Source: CBFIJI01 sp965662885
Lineage (GTDB): Bacteria; Bacteroidota; Bacteroidia; Flavobacteriales; Flavobacteriaceae
Direction of reading: 5' to 3'
Length of the DNA stretch: 5,377 nucleotides
Assembly (NCBI GenBank): GCA_965662885.1
Contig: CBFIJI010000126.1
Location: forward strand, 1-5,377
Shown in pieces: positions 1 to 5,377 of the stretch. Below the pieces are notes generated by a model, which had not been told where the DNA came from, searched no databases, and worked only from the letters and a program-made list of their open reading frames with translations. Both the position numbers and the translations under genes were made by a program. Numbering within the stretch: the first letter of the stretch is position 1; the number at the start of each line of letters is the position of its first letter.

Positions 1-442
1 CTGTTTTTGGAATTTGGTCATCACTGCTCAAGAAATGCCTATTTTAAAATATTCTAATCATGTATGATTTCGTATATTTGCATAAAATTACAATTTTAAA
101 AAAAACGATTATTCCTTTATTTGGAATGATTTATAAACACAGACATTTTAGTCAGGTAGCGAAGCTATAAATTTATTCAATATATTTAGTTATTTAAATA
201 AAAACACGTGGTTTAAAATAGTTGGGTTAAGAAGTAAAAGATCATGGATTCCTTTGTAACCTTCCTTATATCTTGAAATATGTTTTTAGAGGGGCCACCA
301 TAATAAATGATCCACGCTAAAAATTTTGGAAATTGCATTAACCTTTTAATGCTATTCCCCATTTACTCCCGACTTATTTCTGAAGTCTACCATAAAAAAT
401 ACAAAAAATTAATGCTTAAAGTTCAATTAAATCACCCTTTTA
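1..442. other. Intergenic region without a convincing gene
   Basis: This stretch is AT-rich with many stops in most frames. Two plus-strand frames are open from the window edge, one to a TAA at 55-57 and one to a TGA near 64-66. Either could be the tail of an upstream gene, but neither is recognisable. A perfect match to the Bacteroidota -7 string (TATATTTG) lies at 73-80, without a clear TTG at the proper distance upstream. A small hairpin-like string, TAGC-GAA-GCTA, sits around 158-168. The only notable ORF is a 49-codon one on the minus strand at 213-362, listed separately. I see no RNA gene, insertion sequence end or terminator here that I can defend. Confidence 0.6.
213..362 (-). CDS. 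Possible small minus-strand ORF, 49 aa, unrecognised
   Basis: Read on the minus strand, an ATG at 362 opens a 49-codon frame ending in TAA at 215-213. A GGGAG string, which looks like a Shine-Dalgarno sequence, sits three bases before the ATG. The peptide begins MGNSIKRLMQFP and includes WIIYYGGPSKN and a hydrophobic end, MIFYFLTQLF. It is basic and rich in aromatic residues, with two short hydrophobic stretches. I recognise no family. In DNA this AT-rich an open frame of this length can occur by chance a few times per several hundred bases, and Bacteroidota seldom rely on a Shine-Dalgarno sequence, so the GGGAG is weak support. It could be a small membrane-associated protein, the eroded end of an older gene, or nothing. 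It would be transcribed divergently from the gene at 443. Confidence 0.2.
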   Translation of the reverse strand: MGNSIKRLMQFPKFLAWIIYYGGPSKNIFQDIRKVTKESMIFYFLTQLF

Positions 443-1114
443 ATGTTTAAAAAAATTGGAGTACATTGTACTAATAGCAAAGGCTTAACCTTTTTCCCCA
501 GCTATTATTTTAATATCCATGCCCTTTTGTTCATCGTTTTTGGTGTTTCCATTTTAAGTGCTCAGGTGGAAGTAAAGTTTAATATTGCTTCAGCGGCTTT
601 GTTGGTTCCTAATGTGGGTTTGGAATTTCAAGTCGGAGAAAAAACGAGTATTCAATTGGATGTGTCAAGTGTGTTTAAAGAAGAATTCAAAGGGAACCCA
701 CTTCACTTTACGCAATCGTTTGGAGAGTTCAGATATTATCAAAAACAGCATAATTTAGGTTGGTTTGTGGGCGGACACATTGGGTTCGGAATGTTTATGA
801 TGCAAAAACAACGCATTGGAATAATTTATGACAAGTACAACGATATTGACGAATATGACGATAGAGAAAATTCCTACAAGTCTGGACGTATCTGGTTTTA
901 CGGTATAACGTTGGGTTACAAAAAAGCGTTGAGTAATCGTTGGGCATTAGAAGCTTTTGTCGGCGGGGGACTGAGCCAGTCTTGGTACAAAAGCTATGTC
1001 GATGGTATTGAAATAAAGGATTCCGATAGACCATTTAACGGCAGTGGAGAAGTGTTAGCCTATCGAGGAGGCTTGATGGTTATATATAAAATTTTTCCGT
1101 ACAAGAAAAAATAG
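443..1114 (+). CDS. Secreted outer-membrane-type protein, DUF3575-like
   Basis: This 223-residue protein is probably an exported outer-membrane beta-barrel. A hydrophobic core at residues 27-39 (ALLFIVFGVSILS) followed by Ala40-Gln41 looks like a signal peptide cleaved before QVEVKF, as often seen in Flavobacteriia. The mature part of about 183 residues alternates polar and hydrophobic residues, with many Gly and aromatic positions. It includes VPNVGLEFQV (55-64), GEFRYYQ (94-100), GWFVGGHIGFGMF (106-118), WFYGITLGYKKALSNRWALEAFVGGGLS (151-178) and a final strand near YRGGLMVIYKI (207-217). This order resembles DUF3575-family proteins, whose function is not established. The ATG at 443 is the only in-frame ATG before the signal core and gives an unusually long 26-residue n-region. 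No clear ribosome-binding site precedes it. GC is clearly higher than in the downstream genes, so it probably belongs to the older chromosomal backbone. No enzymatic motif is visible. Confidence 0.75.
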   Translation: MFKKIGVHCTNSKGLTFFPSYYFNIHALLFIVFGVSILSAQVEVKFNIASAALLVPNVGLEFQVGEKTSIQLDVSSVFKEEFKGNPLHFTQSFGEFRYYQKQHNLGWFVGGHIGFGMFMMQKQRIGIIYDKYNDIDEYDDRENSYKSGRIWFYGITLGYKKALSNRWALEAFVGGGLSQSWYKSYVDGIEIKDSDRPFNGSGEVLAYRGGLMVIYKIFPYKKK

Positions 1115-1204
1115 TTCGGTAAAAGGTGCATAACAATTTTAAAATGAGGTTTTAATAAAATATCCTGGAAATTCACTTTTTTATCTTTTTAAAAAAATTA
1201 CTAT
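1115..1204. other. AT-rich spacer at the edge of the polysaccharide locus
   Basis: These 90 bases separate the DUF3575-like gene from the sulfotransferase remnant. They hold a weak inverted repeat TTAAAA-TGAGG-TTTTAA around 1138-1154, made only of A:T pairs and not followed by a clean T-run, so it is a poor terminator candidate. T- and A-rich tracts follow at 1177-1197. The end reads TACTATTTG, close to the TAnnTTTG -7 box but with a three-base instead of two-base spacer. No terminator or promoter can be called firmly, although the base composition changes in this stretch. Confidence 0.4.
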
Positions 1205-1402
1205 TTGAATATTGGTTTTGTACTATATGAGTCAAGATCTGGATTAACTTTTTTATCAAGACAACTTCATGAGTTTGATGCTATGTATGTAACCACTGAA
1301 ACTGCTTTTATTTCGAGAATTATAGATGGAAAAATATCGTTTAAAAAAACCAACGTTGGTTGCGCAAAAAACTTAATAACCTATTCCGGTAATTATGTAT
1401 GA
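1205..1402 (+). pseudogene. Truncated sulfotransferase remnant (N-terminal part only)
   Basis: The 65 codons begin at a TTG and read MNIGFVLYESRSGLTFLSRQ, then a VTTETAFISRI segment. This is the N-terminal pattern of sulfotransferases found in bacterial polysaccharide clusters. The beta strand and loop ESRSGxTFL (residues 9-17, with Arg11, Ser12, Gly13 and Thr15) correspond to the 5'-phosphosulfate-binding loop for the donor PAPS. Such enzymes usually have about 250-300 residues. Here the frame stops at 1400-1402, and the flippase starts only 52 bases later, so about four fifths of the protein is missing, including the usual 3'-phosphate-binding region. Resemblance fades after about residue 45-60. 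TTG aligns exactly with the expected Met, so an ATG may have mutated; a stop (TAA at 1190-1192) closes the frame upstream. No ribosome-binding site is evident. I infer a non-functional leftover of a sulfate-transfer gene; a short expressed peptide cannot be excluded. Confidence 0.6.
1348..1361. repeat. 14-bp perfect palindrome inside the sulfotransferase remnant
   Basis: AACCAACGTTGGTT reads identically on both strands. It covers codons 48-53 of the remnant and follows an A-tract. An 8-bp palindrome, TTGCGCAA (1360-1367), overlaps its right end. The spot is GC-richer than its surroundings and lies near the point where resemblance to sulfotransferases weakens. It could be an operator-like site, a recombination scar or chance; a palindrome of this size is not rare enough in 5 kb to prove anything. 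Confidence 0.4.
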
Positions 1403-1454
1403 AATAACTTTTTACACCTCTATTTTCACTAATTATTTTTCTGTCTAAAGCAAA

Positions 1455-2702
1455 ATGTTTTACAAAAGGTTGGCGAAGATACGCGGCAAACTAAAAAATG
1501 AAAATTCTGAGATCTTAAAGAAACAAATTATTTCCATTTGTTTTAAAGTCTCCAGTGTCATTTTGACTTTAATATTAACAAAAGTATTTATATCGGTTCT
1601 TGGATTTGAAAGATATGGTAATTATGTATTAATTCACGGATATTTAATTGTTTTATCTGCGATTATAGGCAGTGGATATGGCGTTTTATTTTTAAAAGAA
1701 AATACTTTAACCGAGCGTTTTGATTATAAAATAATTTTAAAACTATTGCTAGCTGTATTTATAAATATTACTGTTGTTGTTGTTGTTATTGTTTTAATCA
1801 ATACGTATTTTAATTTATTCAGTAATGAGCTCATTTATAGTGTCATTTTTTATTCGCTAAATGGGTTTTTTGTTGAATTTATTCGCTCAAAAACAAACGG
1901 TAACATTTACATATTTCTAAAAGATGTTACTAGAACATTAATGTTAATGATTTTAGTAATTGCAATTCCAAATGAAAAAAATATTTTTTTAATAAACGTA
2001 AGCTCTGCGCTCGCATTGATTTGCATAGTCATTTATCTAATGTTTCTTTTTTTTAAATATGGATTTGTAAAGACACAATCAGCTATTACTTTTCAAAATC
2101 TATATATAAATGGAGGGCTAATATCAATGGTTTTATCTTCACAGTTTCTAAAGATTAGACTTGATATTTTTTTAGTCGATTTATTTTTCAACAAAACATT
2201 AGTTGGAATGTATGACGTTTTAATGAAGCTAGGTCAAATTATAAATTTACCTCAGGTTGCATTGAACGCTGATCTAGCAAAACAGTTTGCAAATTCAATA
2301 AAACTAAATGAGTATAACAGCAACTTAAAAAAACGAATAAAAATCACAAAATATCTGGGATATCTTGCCGCTTTTTGTTGTGTTTTAATACTTCCCATTT
2401 ATTTAAATTTTTATGGTTATGAAACCAATATGAATAATCTTTTATTAGCTCTTTTAGTAATTATTATTCCTCTTATTTCTTGCTATTTTGGTCCTGTTGG
2501 GCTTTTTGCTCAGCTAAGTACATTAAAAAATTATTTTTTAAAAGCACAGATCTTAACGATCATATCCTCATCGATAATCACCTATTTATTGGTTCAACCA
2601 CTAGGAATATTTGCAATAGCACTAACTAATGCATCATTATTGTTTTTGACCAATTATTTCATTCATAAGAAGATTAAGAATAAATATAATTTTAGTGTAT
2701 AG
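1455..2702 (+). CDS. wzx: Wzx-type polysaccharide flippase (MATE/MOP superfamily)
   Basis: This 415-residue integral inner-membrane protein resembles polysaccharide-export flippases that move undecaprenyl-linked repeat units across the cytoplasmic membrane. Hydrophobic segments lie near residues 24-48, 55-78, 92-117, 123-143, 158-171, 177-200, 217-230, 238-275 (split), 299-318, 327-353, 363-381 and 383-403, about twelve as expected. Family-like stretches are the start KQIISICFKVSSVILTLILT with LGFERYGNYVLI (49-60), and the middle RLDIFLVDLFFNKTLVGMYD (235-254) with LPQVALNADLA (265-275). The NAS..FLTN segment near 391-400 and a basic tail also fit. Length and start are normal. The ATG at 1455 has only a weak AAAGCAAA leader. 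The polymerase begins 9 bases after its stop, indicating co-transcription. Codons are strongly AT-biased, and residues 107-111 are a pure Val run from (GTT)5. Substrate specificity cannot be read from the sequence. Confidence 0.85.
   Translation: MFYKRLAKIRGKLKNENSEILKKQIISICFKVSSVILTLILTKVFISVLGFERYGNYVLIHGYLIVLSAIIGSGYGVLFLKENTLTERFDYKIILKLLLAVFINITVVVVVIVLINTYFNLFSNELIYSVIFYSLNGFFVEFIRSKTNGNIYIFLKDVTRTLMLMILVIAIPNEKNIFLINVSSALALICIVIYLMFLFFKYGFVKTQSAITFQNLYINGGLISMVLSSQFLKIRLDIFLVDLFFNKTLVGMYDVLMKLGQIINLPQVALNADLAKQFANSIKLNEYNSNLKKRIKITKYLGYLAAFCCVLILPIYLNFYGYETNMNNLLLALLVIIIPLISCYFGPVGLFAQLSTLKNYFLKAQILTIISSSIITYLLVQPLGIFAIALTNASLLFLTNYFIHKKIKNKYNFSV
1773..1787 (+). repeat. (GTT)5 trinucleotide repeat
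   Basis: Five perfect GTT codons in tandem encode Val107-Val111 in a membrane segment of the flippase. Slippage would add or remove whole valines without shifting the frame, so it is probably neutral and reflects the choice of GTT for valine in this AT-rich gene. Confidence 0.7.
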
Positions 2703-2711
2703 AAAAAAATA

Positions 2712-3920
2712 ATGCAAATAAGATTGTCCAAAATTTTTCCACTAATTATAATAGTAAACTTTATTGTTGACTTTATTTTTTATTTGCAAGAAGAAAATAG
2801 TGTTCTTGCATTGTTTAGAATTGTTCTTAATATCGGCTTTGTTGGACTTGTTATTTTGAAAAATAAAAAATCGAGTAAAAACCTATTTACTCCCTTGTTT
2901 ATTACAATCATCTATTCATCATTTCTTTTATTTTTCTCATCAGAAATCTACAGTTCAGTAATAGAATTTTCAAAATATGCAACCACTTTACTGTTTTTAC
3001 CTGTTGCTTATTATTTGATAAACTCCAAGGAAAAATTAAAAGAATTTATTAATTCCGTCTACATCATCCTACCCTTATATACTTTGTTTGTTCTTATTTC
3101 CAATTTATATAAAGTTGGAAGTATTAGATATTCCAATGAAAATGCTGAAGTTTTTAGGGTTGCTCTTGGTGATGCGAAATTATATGCGCCTGCTATTCTT
3201 GTTGGGATGTTGCCCATATTAATAAAAAACAATTTAATTGTTCGAAAAAAAATTTATGCACTATTTGGTCTAATCAATTTTTTGCTATTAATATTAACCA
3301 TGAGAAGAACAGCCGTTTTTATAATTATTTTTATCCCTCTTTTCTATTATGTTTTATCTGGAAATATTAAAACAATTGTTACGACTAGCGTTGGAGTAGG
3401 TTTATTTTTATTGATATCGTTCCCCCTGATACAAGATCAATTTAACGATAGATTGTCAGAAAGAAATTACTTGACAGAGAGTGATTATTCTTATGAAAAA
3501 GAGGGGAGGTATTTAGAGTTAGGACTCGTTTTGAACACATTTTATAATTCGGATAATATATTCAACTACCTGTTCGGAGTGGAGGCTTTTTATACCCTTG
3601 GAAACTATGGTTTTATTTCAAAGGATCGGCCTATTCATTCTGATTACACGTATATATTATTTTCTACAGGGATTATCGGCTTGATTTTATATGTTTTTAT
3701 ATATGCTAACATTTCACGAAGGATCATGCGAGTTAAGAATGAACTTTATTTAAAGGGACTTAAAAACGATTACAAGTTATTTATCACTTTACTTATTTTA
3801 GTTATTATAATTGGTGTCTCAGGAAACATCTGGGCTATAACATTTAAAAGTTTTACGTTTAGTGTTTTAGGGGCTTTTTTAGGGTTTTTCTTCTCCTCAA
3901 TTAAAAAAACTGTAATCTAG
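2712..3920 (+). CDS. wzy: Wzy-type O-antigen/capsule repeat-unit polymerase
   Basis: This 402-residue multi-spanning membrane protein resembles Wzy/O-antigen-ligase-like polymerases, which join undecaprenyl-linked repeat units at the periplasmic face. Hydrophobic stretches lie near residues 8-24, 31-49, 58-76, 87-103, 115-131, 156-171, 181-196, 199-215, 220-240, 313-333, 354-370 and 381-395, the usual pattern of ten to twelve. The largest loop (about 241-312) is hydrophilic, as is typical of the periplasmic loop carrying functional residues. Recognisable strings are LTMRRTAVF (195-203), EGRYLELGLVL (264-274), FGVEAF (288-293) and IHSDYTYILFSTGIIGLILY (308-327). The last matches the H-D-Y-x(n)-G-x-x-G-L signature seen in many Bacteroidota polymerases. 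Arg199, Arg266 and His309 are candidates for phosphate or sugar contacts by analogy, not shown here. It starts 9 bases after the flippase stop and is probably translated from the same mRNA. Wzy proteins diverge strongly, so the linkage cannot be inferred; a ligase is a less likely alternative. Confidence 0.8.
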   Translation: MQIRLSKIFPLIIIVNFIVDFIFYLQEENSVLALFRIVLNIGFVGLVILKNKKSSKNLFTPLFITIIYSSFLLFFSSEIYSSVIEFSKYATTLLFLPVAYYLINSKEKLKEFINSVYIILPLYTLFVLISNLYKVGSIRYSNENAEVFRVALGDAKLYAPAILVGMLPILIKNNLIVRKKIYALFGLINFLLLILTMRRTAVFIIIFIPLFYYVLSGNIKTIVTTSVGVGLFLLISFPLIQDQFNDRLSERNYLTESDYSYEKEGRYLELGLVLNTFYNSDNIFNYLFGVEAFYTLGNYGFISKDRPIHSDYTYILFSTGIIGLILYVFIYANISRRIMRVKNELYLKGLKNDYKLFITLLILVIIIGVSGNIWAITFKSFTFSVLGAFLGFFFSSIKKTVI

Positions 3921-4004
3921 TATTCACTCAATAATTACAACAATAAGAAATAAAATTTTGAGAATTATTGAAAAATATTATCAAAACATTGATGTTATGA
4001 AATT

Positions 4005-4027
4005 AATTATTAAAGATAATTTTTTTT
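4005..4027 (+). terminator. Possible weak intrinsic terminator after the polymerase gene
   Basis: AATTAT (4005-4010) pairs with ATAATT (4016-4021) around the loop TAAAG, and an eight-base T-run covers 4020-4027. The stem is only six A:T pairs, so stability is low. The arrangement of stem then T-run on the plus strand is that of an intrinsic terminator and lies about 85 bases beyond the polymerase stop. It could equally be ordinary AT-rich sequence. Confidence 0.25.
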
Positions 4028-4028
4028 A

Positions 4029-4058
4029 TTGTCATTATTTCAATAAACACTAGTTTTC
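4029..4058 (+). promoter_or_regulatory. Possible Bacteroidota-type promoter before the glycosyltransferase
   Basis: TTG (4029-4031) and TAGTTTTC (4051-4058) are spaced by 19 bases. This resembles the TTG -33 and TAnnTTTG -7 elements of Bacteroidota, with one mismatch in the last -7 position. Transcription would start near 4065, giving a leader of about 30 bases to the ATG at 4097. Another near match, TAAATTTA (4062-4069), lacks a properly spaced upstream box. In DNA this AT-rich, such matches are common. Confidence 0.25.
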
Positions 4059-4096
4059 TGTTAAATTTAAGGACTCATATTTACGAAGAAATAAAA

Positions 4097-5158
4097 ATGC
4101 AAAAACAAAATTTAATTATTTTATCACCTTACCTTGATCTATCGGGAGGTGTTGTATCGTTTGTTAAATCATTAAAGGGGCATTGGGATAGTAACGAAAT
4201 CTATTTTTTTAGAGGAGGAAATAATGGAAATAAGGTTTTAAAATACATCAACACAGCATTGGAGATTATAAGATTCATAGTAGGTCTTCTAATTACGCCA
4301 AACATTAAAGTATTTGTCAATACCTCTCTAAATAAAAAAGCATACCAAAGAGATCAACTTTATTGTAGCATTGCAAATGTCTTAAAAAAAGAAGTTTATC
4401 TGTTTATTCATGGGTGGGAGAATGACTTTTTTCAAAAAGTACAGAGTGACTTTTCCAAGACAGCATTTTTTAAATCAAAAAAAATTTTTGTGCTTTCTAA
4501 AGACTTTAAAAATAGTATTGTTGAAACAGGCTATTTCGAGGAAAATGTAGTTGTTGAACAAACCATTGTTGACAATGATTTTATTAATGCATTTCGATCA
4601 GAAAAAAAAGACTTTAAAGAGGGTGAAATCAATCTACTTTACTTGTCTAGAATGGAAAAGGATAAAGGAATTTTTACTGTATTAGAAGCCTTCAAAAAAC
4701 TACACAAAAAAAATACACATTTTAATCTTGATATAGCAGGGAATGGATCAGATGCCGAAAAAGTAAAAAAATGGATTGATTCTAACCAAGAGCTACCGAT
4801 ATATTATCATGGAAGAGTAGAAGGGGATGATAAGATAAGACTGTTCAAAAAAGCACATTTTTACTTATTACCGACAATACATCACGAGGGATTACCCATC
4901 AGTATTCTAGAAGCAATTACTTCTGGATGTATTGTATTTGTTACTCCCTCAGGGGGTATAAAATATTTTTTTAAAGATAAAGAGATGGGGTTTCTTTTGA
5001 AAGATGCATCCCCTGAGGAATTGAAAGAAAAAATTAAAATTGCCCTTAAAGATTGGGCTTTATTGAAGAAAATTGCTGAAGAAAACCATAGAAATGGTTA
5101 TTTAAAATACAGCCCCCAGAGTTTAATCAAAAGAATTGAATTGACTTTATATGGTTAG
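4097..5158 (+). CDS. GT4-type glycosyltransferase, GT-B fold
   Basis: This 353-residue cytoplasmic enzyme should transfer a sugar from a nucleotide donor to a lipid-linked acceptor during repeat-unit synthesis, with retention of configuration as for family GT4. The N-terminal acceptor domain (about 1-165) carries the glycine-rich loop DLSGGVVSFVKSL (14-26), IHGW (104-107) and VLSKDFKNSIV (132-142). The C-terminal donor domain carries LLYLSRMEKDKGIFTVLEAF (180-199), LDIAGNG (211-217), YYHGRVEGDDKIRLFKKAHF (236-255), then EGLPISILE (264-272). That last string is the EX7E motif with Glu264 and Glu272, followed by AITSGCIVFVTPSGGIKYF. These are standard GT4 landmarks and the length is typical. 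The ATG at 4097 follows GAAGAAATAAAA, a weak leader. Its last bases overlap the start of the next gene by 8 bases, suggesting translational coupling. There is no signal peptide; residues 57-67 form a short hydrophobic patch that may touch the membrane. Donor and acceptor are unknown. Confidence 0.88.
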   Translation: MQKQNLIILSPYLDLSGGVVSFVKSLKGHWDSNEIYFFRGGNNGNKVLKYINTALEIIRFIVGLLITPNIKVFVNTSLNKKAYQRDQLYCSIANVLKKEVYLFIHGWENDFFQKVQSDFSKTAFFKSKKIFVLSKDFKNSIVETGYFEENVVVEQTIVDNDFINAFRSEKKDFKEGEINLLYLSRMEKDKGIFTVLEAFKKLHKKNTHFNLDIAGNGSDAEKVKKWIDSNQELPIYYHGRVEGDDKIRLFKKAHFYLLPTIHHEGLPISILEAITSGCIVFVTPSGGIKYFFKDKEMGFLLKDASPEELKEKIKIALKDWALLKKIAEENHRNGYLKYSPQSLIKRIELTLYG

Positions 5159-5377
5159 TATTGACAACTGTAATAAGTTACTCATTGAGCAAGGGTATAA
5201 AACAAAATTTAAAGGAATTGACCCTTATGATTTTGCTAGTTCAAAAATTAGATTGCCTCATACTATATTGTCTAAGGTTTCTTTTTTGAATAAGATATCT
5301 CCTATTAACTTTCGATCATTACTAGGAATAAAAGCAACTGAAAATTCAAAATCAAATGCACTTTTTTTACATTCATT
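5151..5377 (+). CDS. 5' part of a polysaccharide-cluster protein, probable alpha/alpha-toroid family (partial)
   Basis: An ATG inside the last codons of the glycosyltransferase (8-base overlap, different frame) opens a frame with no stop to the window edge, 75 codons so far. The peptide begins MVSIDNCNKLLIEQGY. It contains GIDPYDFASSKIRL (22-35) and SPINFRSLLGIK (50-61), then SNALFLHS. I recall the DPYDxxxS and SPIN(L/F)RxLLGI(K) strings from proteins of about 350-400 residues in many surface-polysaccharide clusters. Databases often mislabel them delta-aminolevulinic acid dehydratase, or place them with six-hairpin or terpenoid-cyclase-like alpha/alpha toroids. Their biochemical role is not established to my knowledge; a sugar-modifying activity such as a lyase or epimerase is a guess from fold and context. 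The overlap indicates coupled translation with the glycosyltransferase. Only the N-terminal portion can be seen, so any catalytic centre lies outside. Confidence 0.65.
   Translation, partial: MVSIDNCNKLLIEQGYKTKFKGIDPYDFASSKIRLPHTILSKVSFLNKISPINFRSLLGIKATENSKSNALFLHS

Larger units (their letters stand above)
3921..4096. other. 176-base gap between polymerase and glycosyltransferase genes
   Basis: This is the largest gap inside the polysaccharide locus; its neighbours are separated by 9 bases or overlap. It is extremely AT-rich with no ORF above about 20 codons. It contains the 9-bp inverted repeat TCAATAATT (3928-3936) and AATTATTGA (3963-3971) around a 26-base loop. It also contains a short hairpin with T-run and a promoter-like pair, both listed separately. 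Together these suggest that the glycosyltransferase may start a new transcription unit, or that a gene was lost here. Confidence 0.5.

Noticed and set aside
1..66. Frames open from the window edge that might be the tail of an upstream gene
   Set aside because: Two plus-strand frames are open for about 18-21 codons and neither gives a recognisable peptide, so no choice is justified.
73..80. Perfect TAnnTTTG string as a promoter
   Set aside because: No TTG lies at the usual distance upstream, and no gene starts within about 360 bases downstream; probably chance in AT-rich DNA.
795..1034. 79-codon open frame on the minus strand
   Set aside because: It lies wholly inside the DUF3575-like gene, the peptide is rich in Cys, Arg and His with no family resemblance, and it is best explained as a shadow of the real gene.
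1138..1154. Hairpin TTAAAA/TTTTAA as terminator of the DUF3575-like gene
   Set aside because: The stem is six A:T pairs without a following T-run, too weak to call.
1348..1361. Integron attC or Xer/dif-like recombination site
   Set aside because: The palindrome lacks the GTTRRRY/RYYYAAC core arrangement and shows no dif-like arms; no integrase or cassette structure is nearby.
3997..4053. 18-codon ATG-initiated frame in the gap before the glycosyltransferase
   Set aside because: It is too short, has no recognisable sequence, and overlaps the hairpin and T-run; such frames are expected by chance.

Overview
The window is AT-rich and fits a member of the Bacteroidota, most likely Flavobacteriia. 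The clues are weak or absent Shine-Dalgarno sequences, A-rich leaders before the starts, short promoter-like strings resembling the TAnnTTTG -7 box of that phylum, and a secreted protein of the DUF3575 type common there. No rRNA, tRNA, CRISPR array or complete mobile element is visible.

Layout. Bases 1-442 have no convincing gene; one weak 49-codon ORF on the minus strand is noted. Bases 443-1114 encode a secreted outer-membrane-type protein (DUF3575-like), with clearly higher GC (about 40% in sampled lines) than what follows. From about 1200 the base composition drops to about 20-28% GC and a cell-surface polysaccharide locus begins, all on the plus strand. It comprises a truncated sulfotransferase remnant (1205-1402), a Wzx-type flippase (1455-2702), a Wzy-type polymerase (2712-3920), a 176-base gap with a possible weak terminator and promoter, a GT4-type glycosyltransferase (4097-5158), and the beginning of a further gene (from 5151, cut by the window edge). 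The last two overlap by 8 bases. The partial gene matches a widespread but poorly understood family of polysaccharide-cluster proteins.

How it works together. In the Wzx/Wzy pathway, glycosyltransferases build an oligosaccharide repeat unit on undecaprenyl phosphate at the inner face of the membrane. Wzx flips it and Wzy polymerises it in the periplasm, giving O antigen, capsule or exopolysaccharide. The window holds the flippase, the polymerase and one sugar transferase. The initiating phosphosugar transferase, sugar-nucleotide genes and chain-length regulator would lie outside, probably downstream. The sulfotransferase remnant suggests the locus, or a relative of it, once carried a sulfate-decorating step that was lost where the locus meets the upstream DNA.

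I see no wholly new system. The parts most worth a second look are the locus edge at about 1115-1455 (composition step, gene remnant, palindrome, short duplicated tract), the partial final gene, and the small minus-strand ORF.
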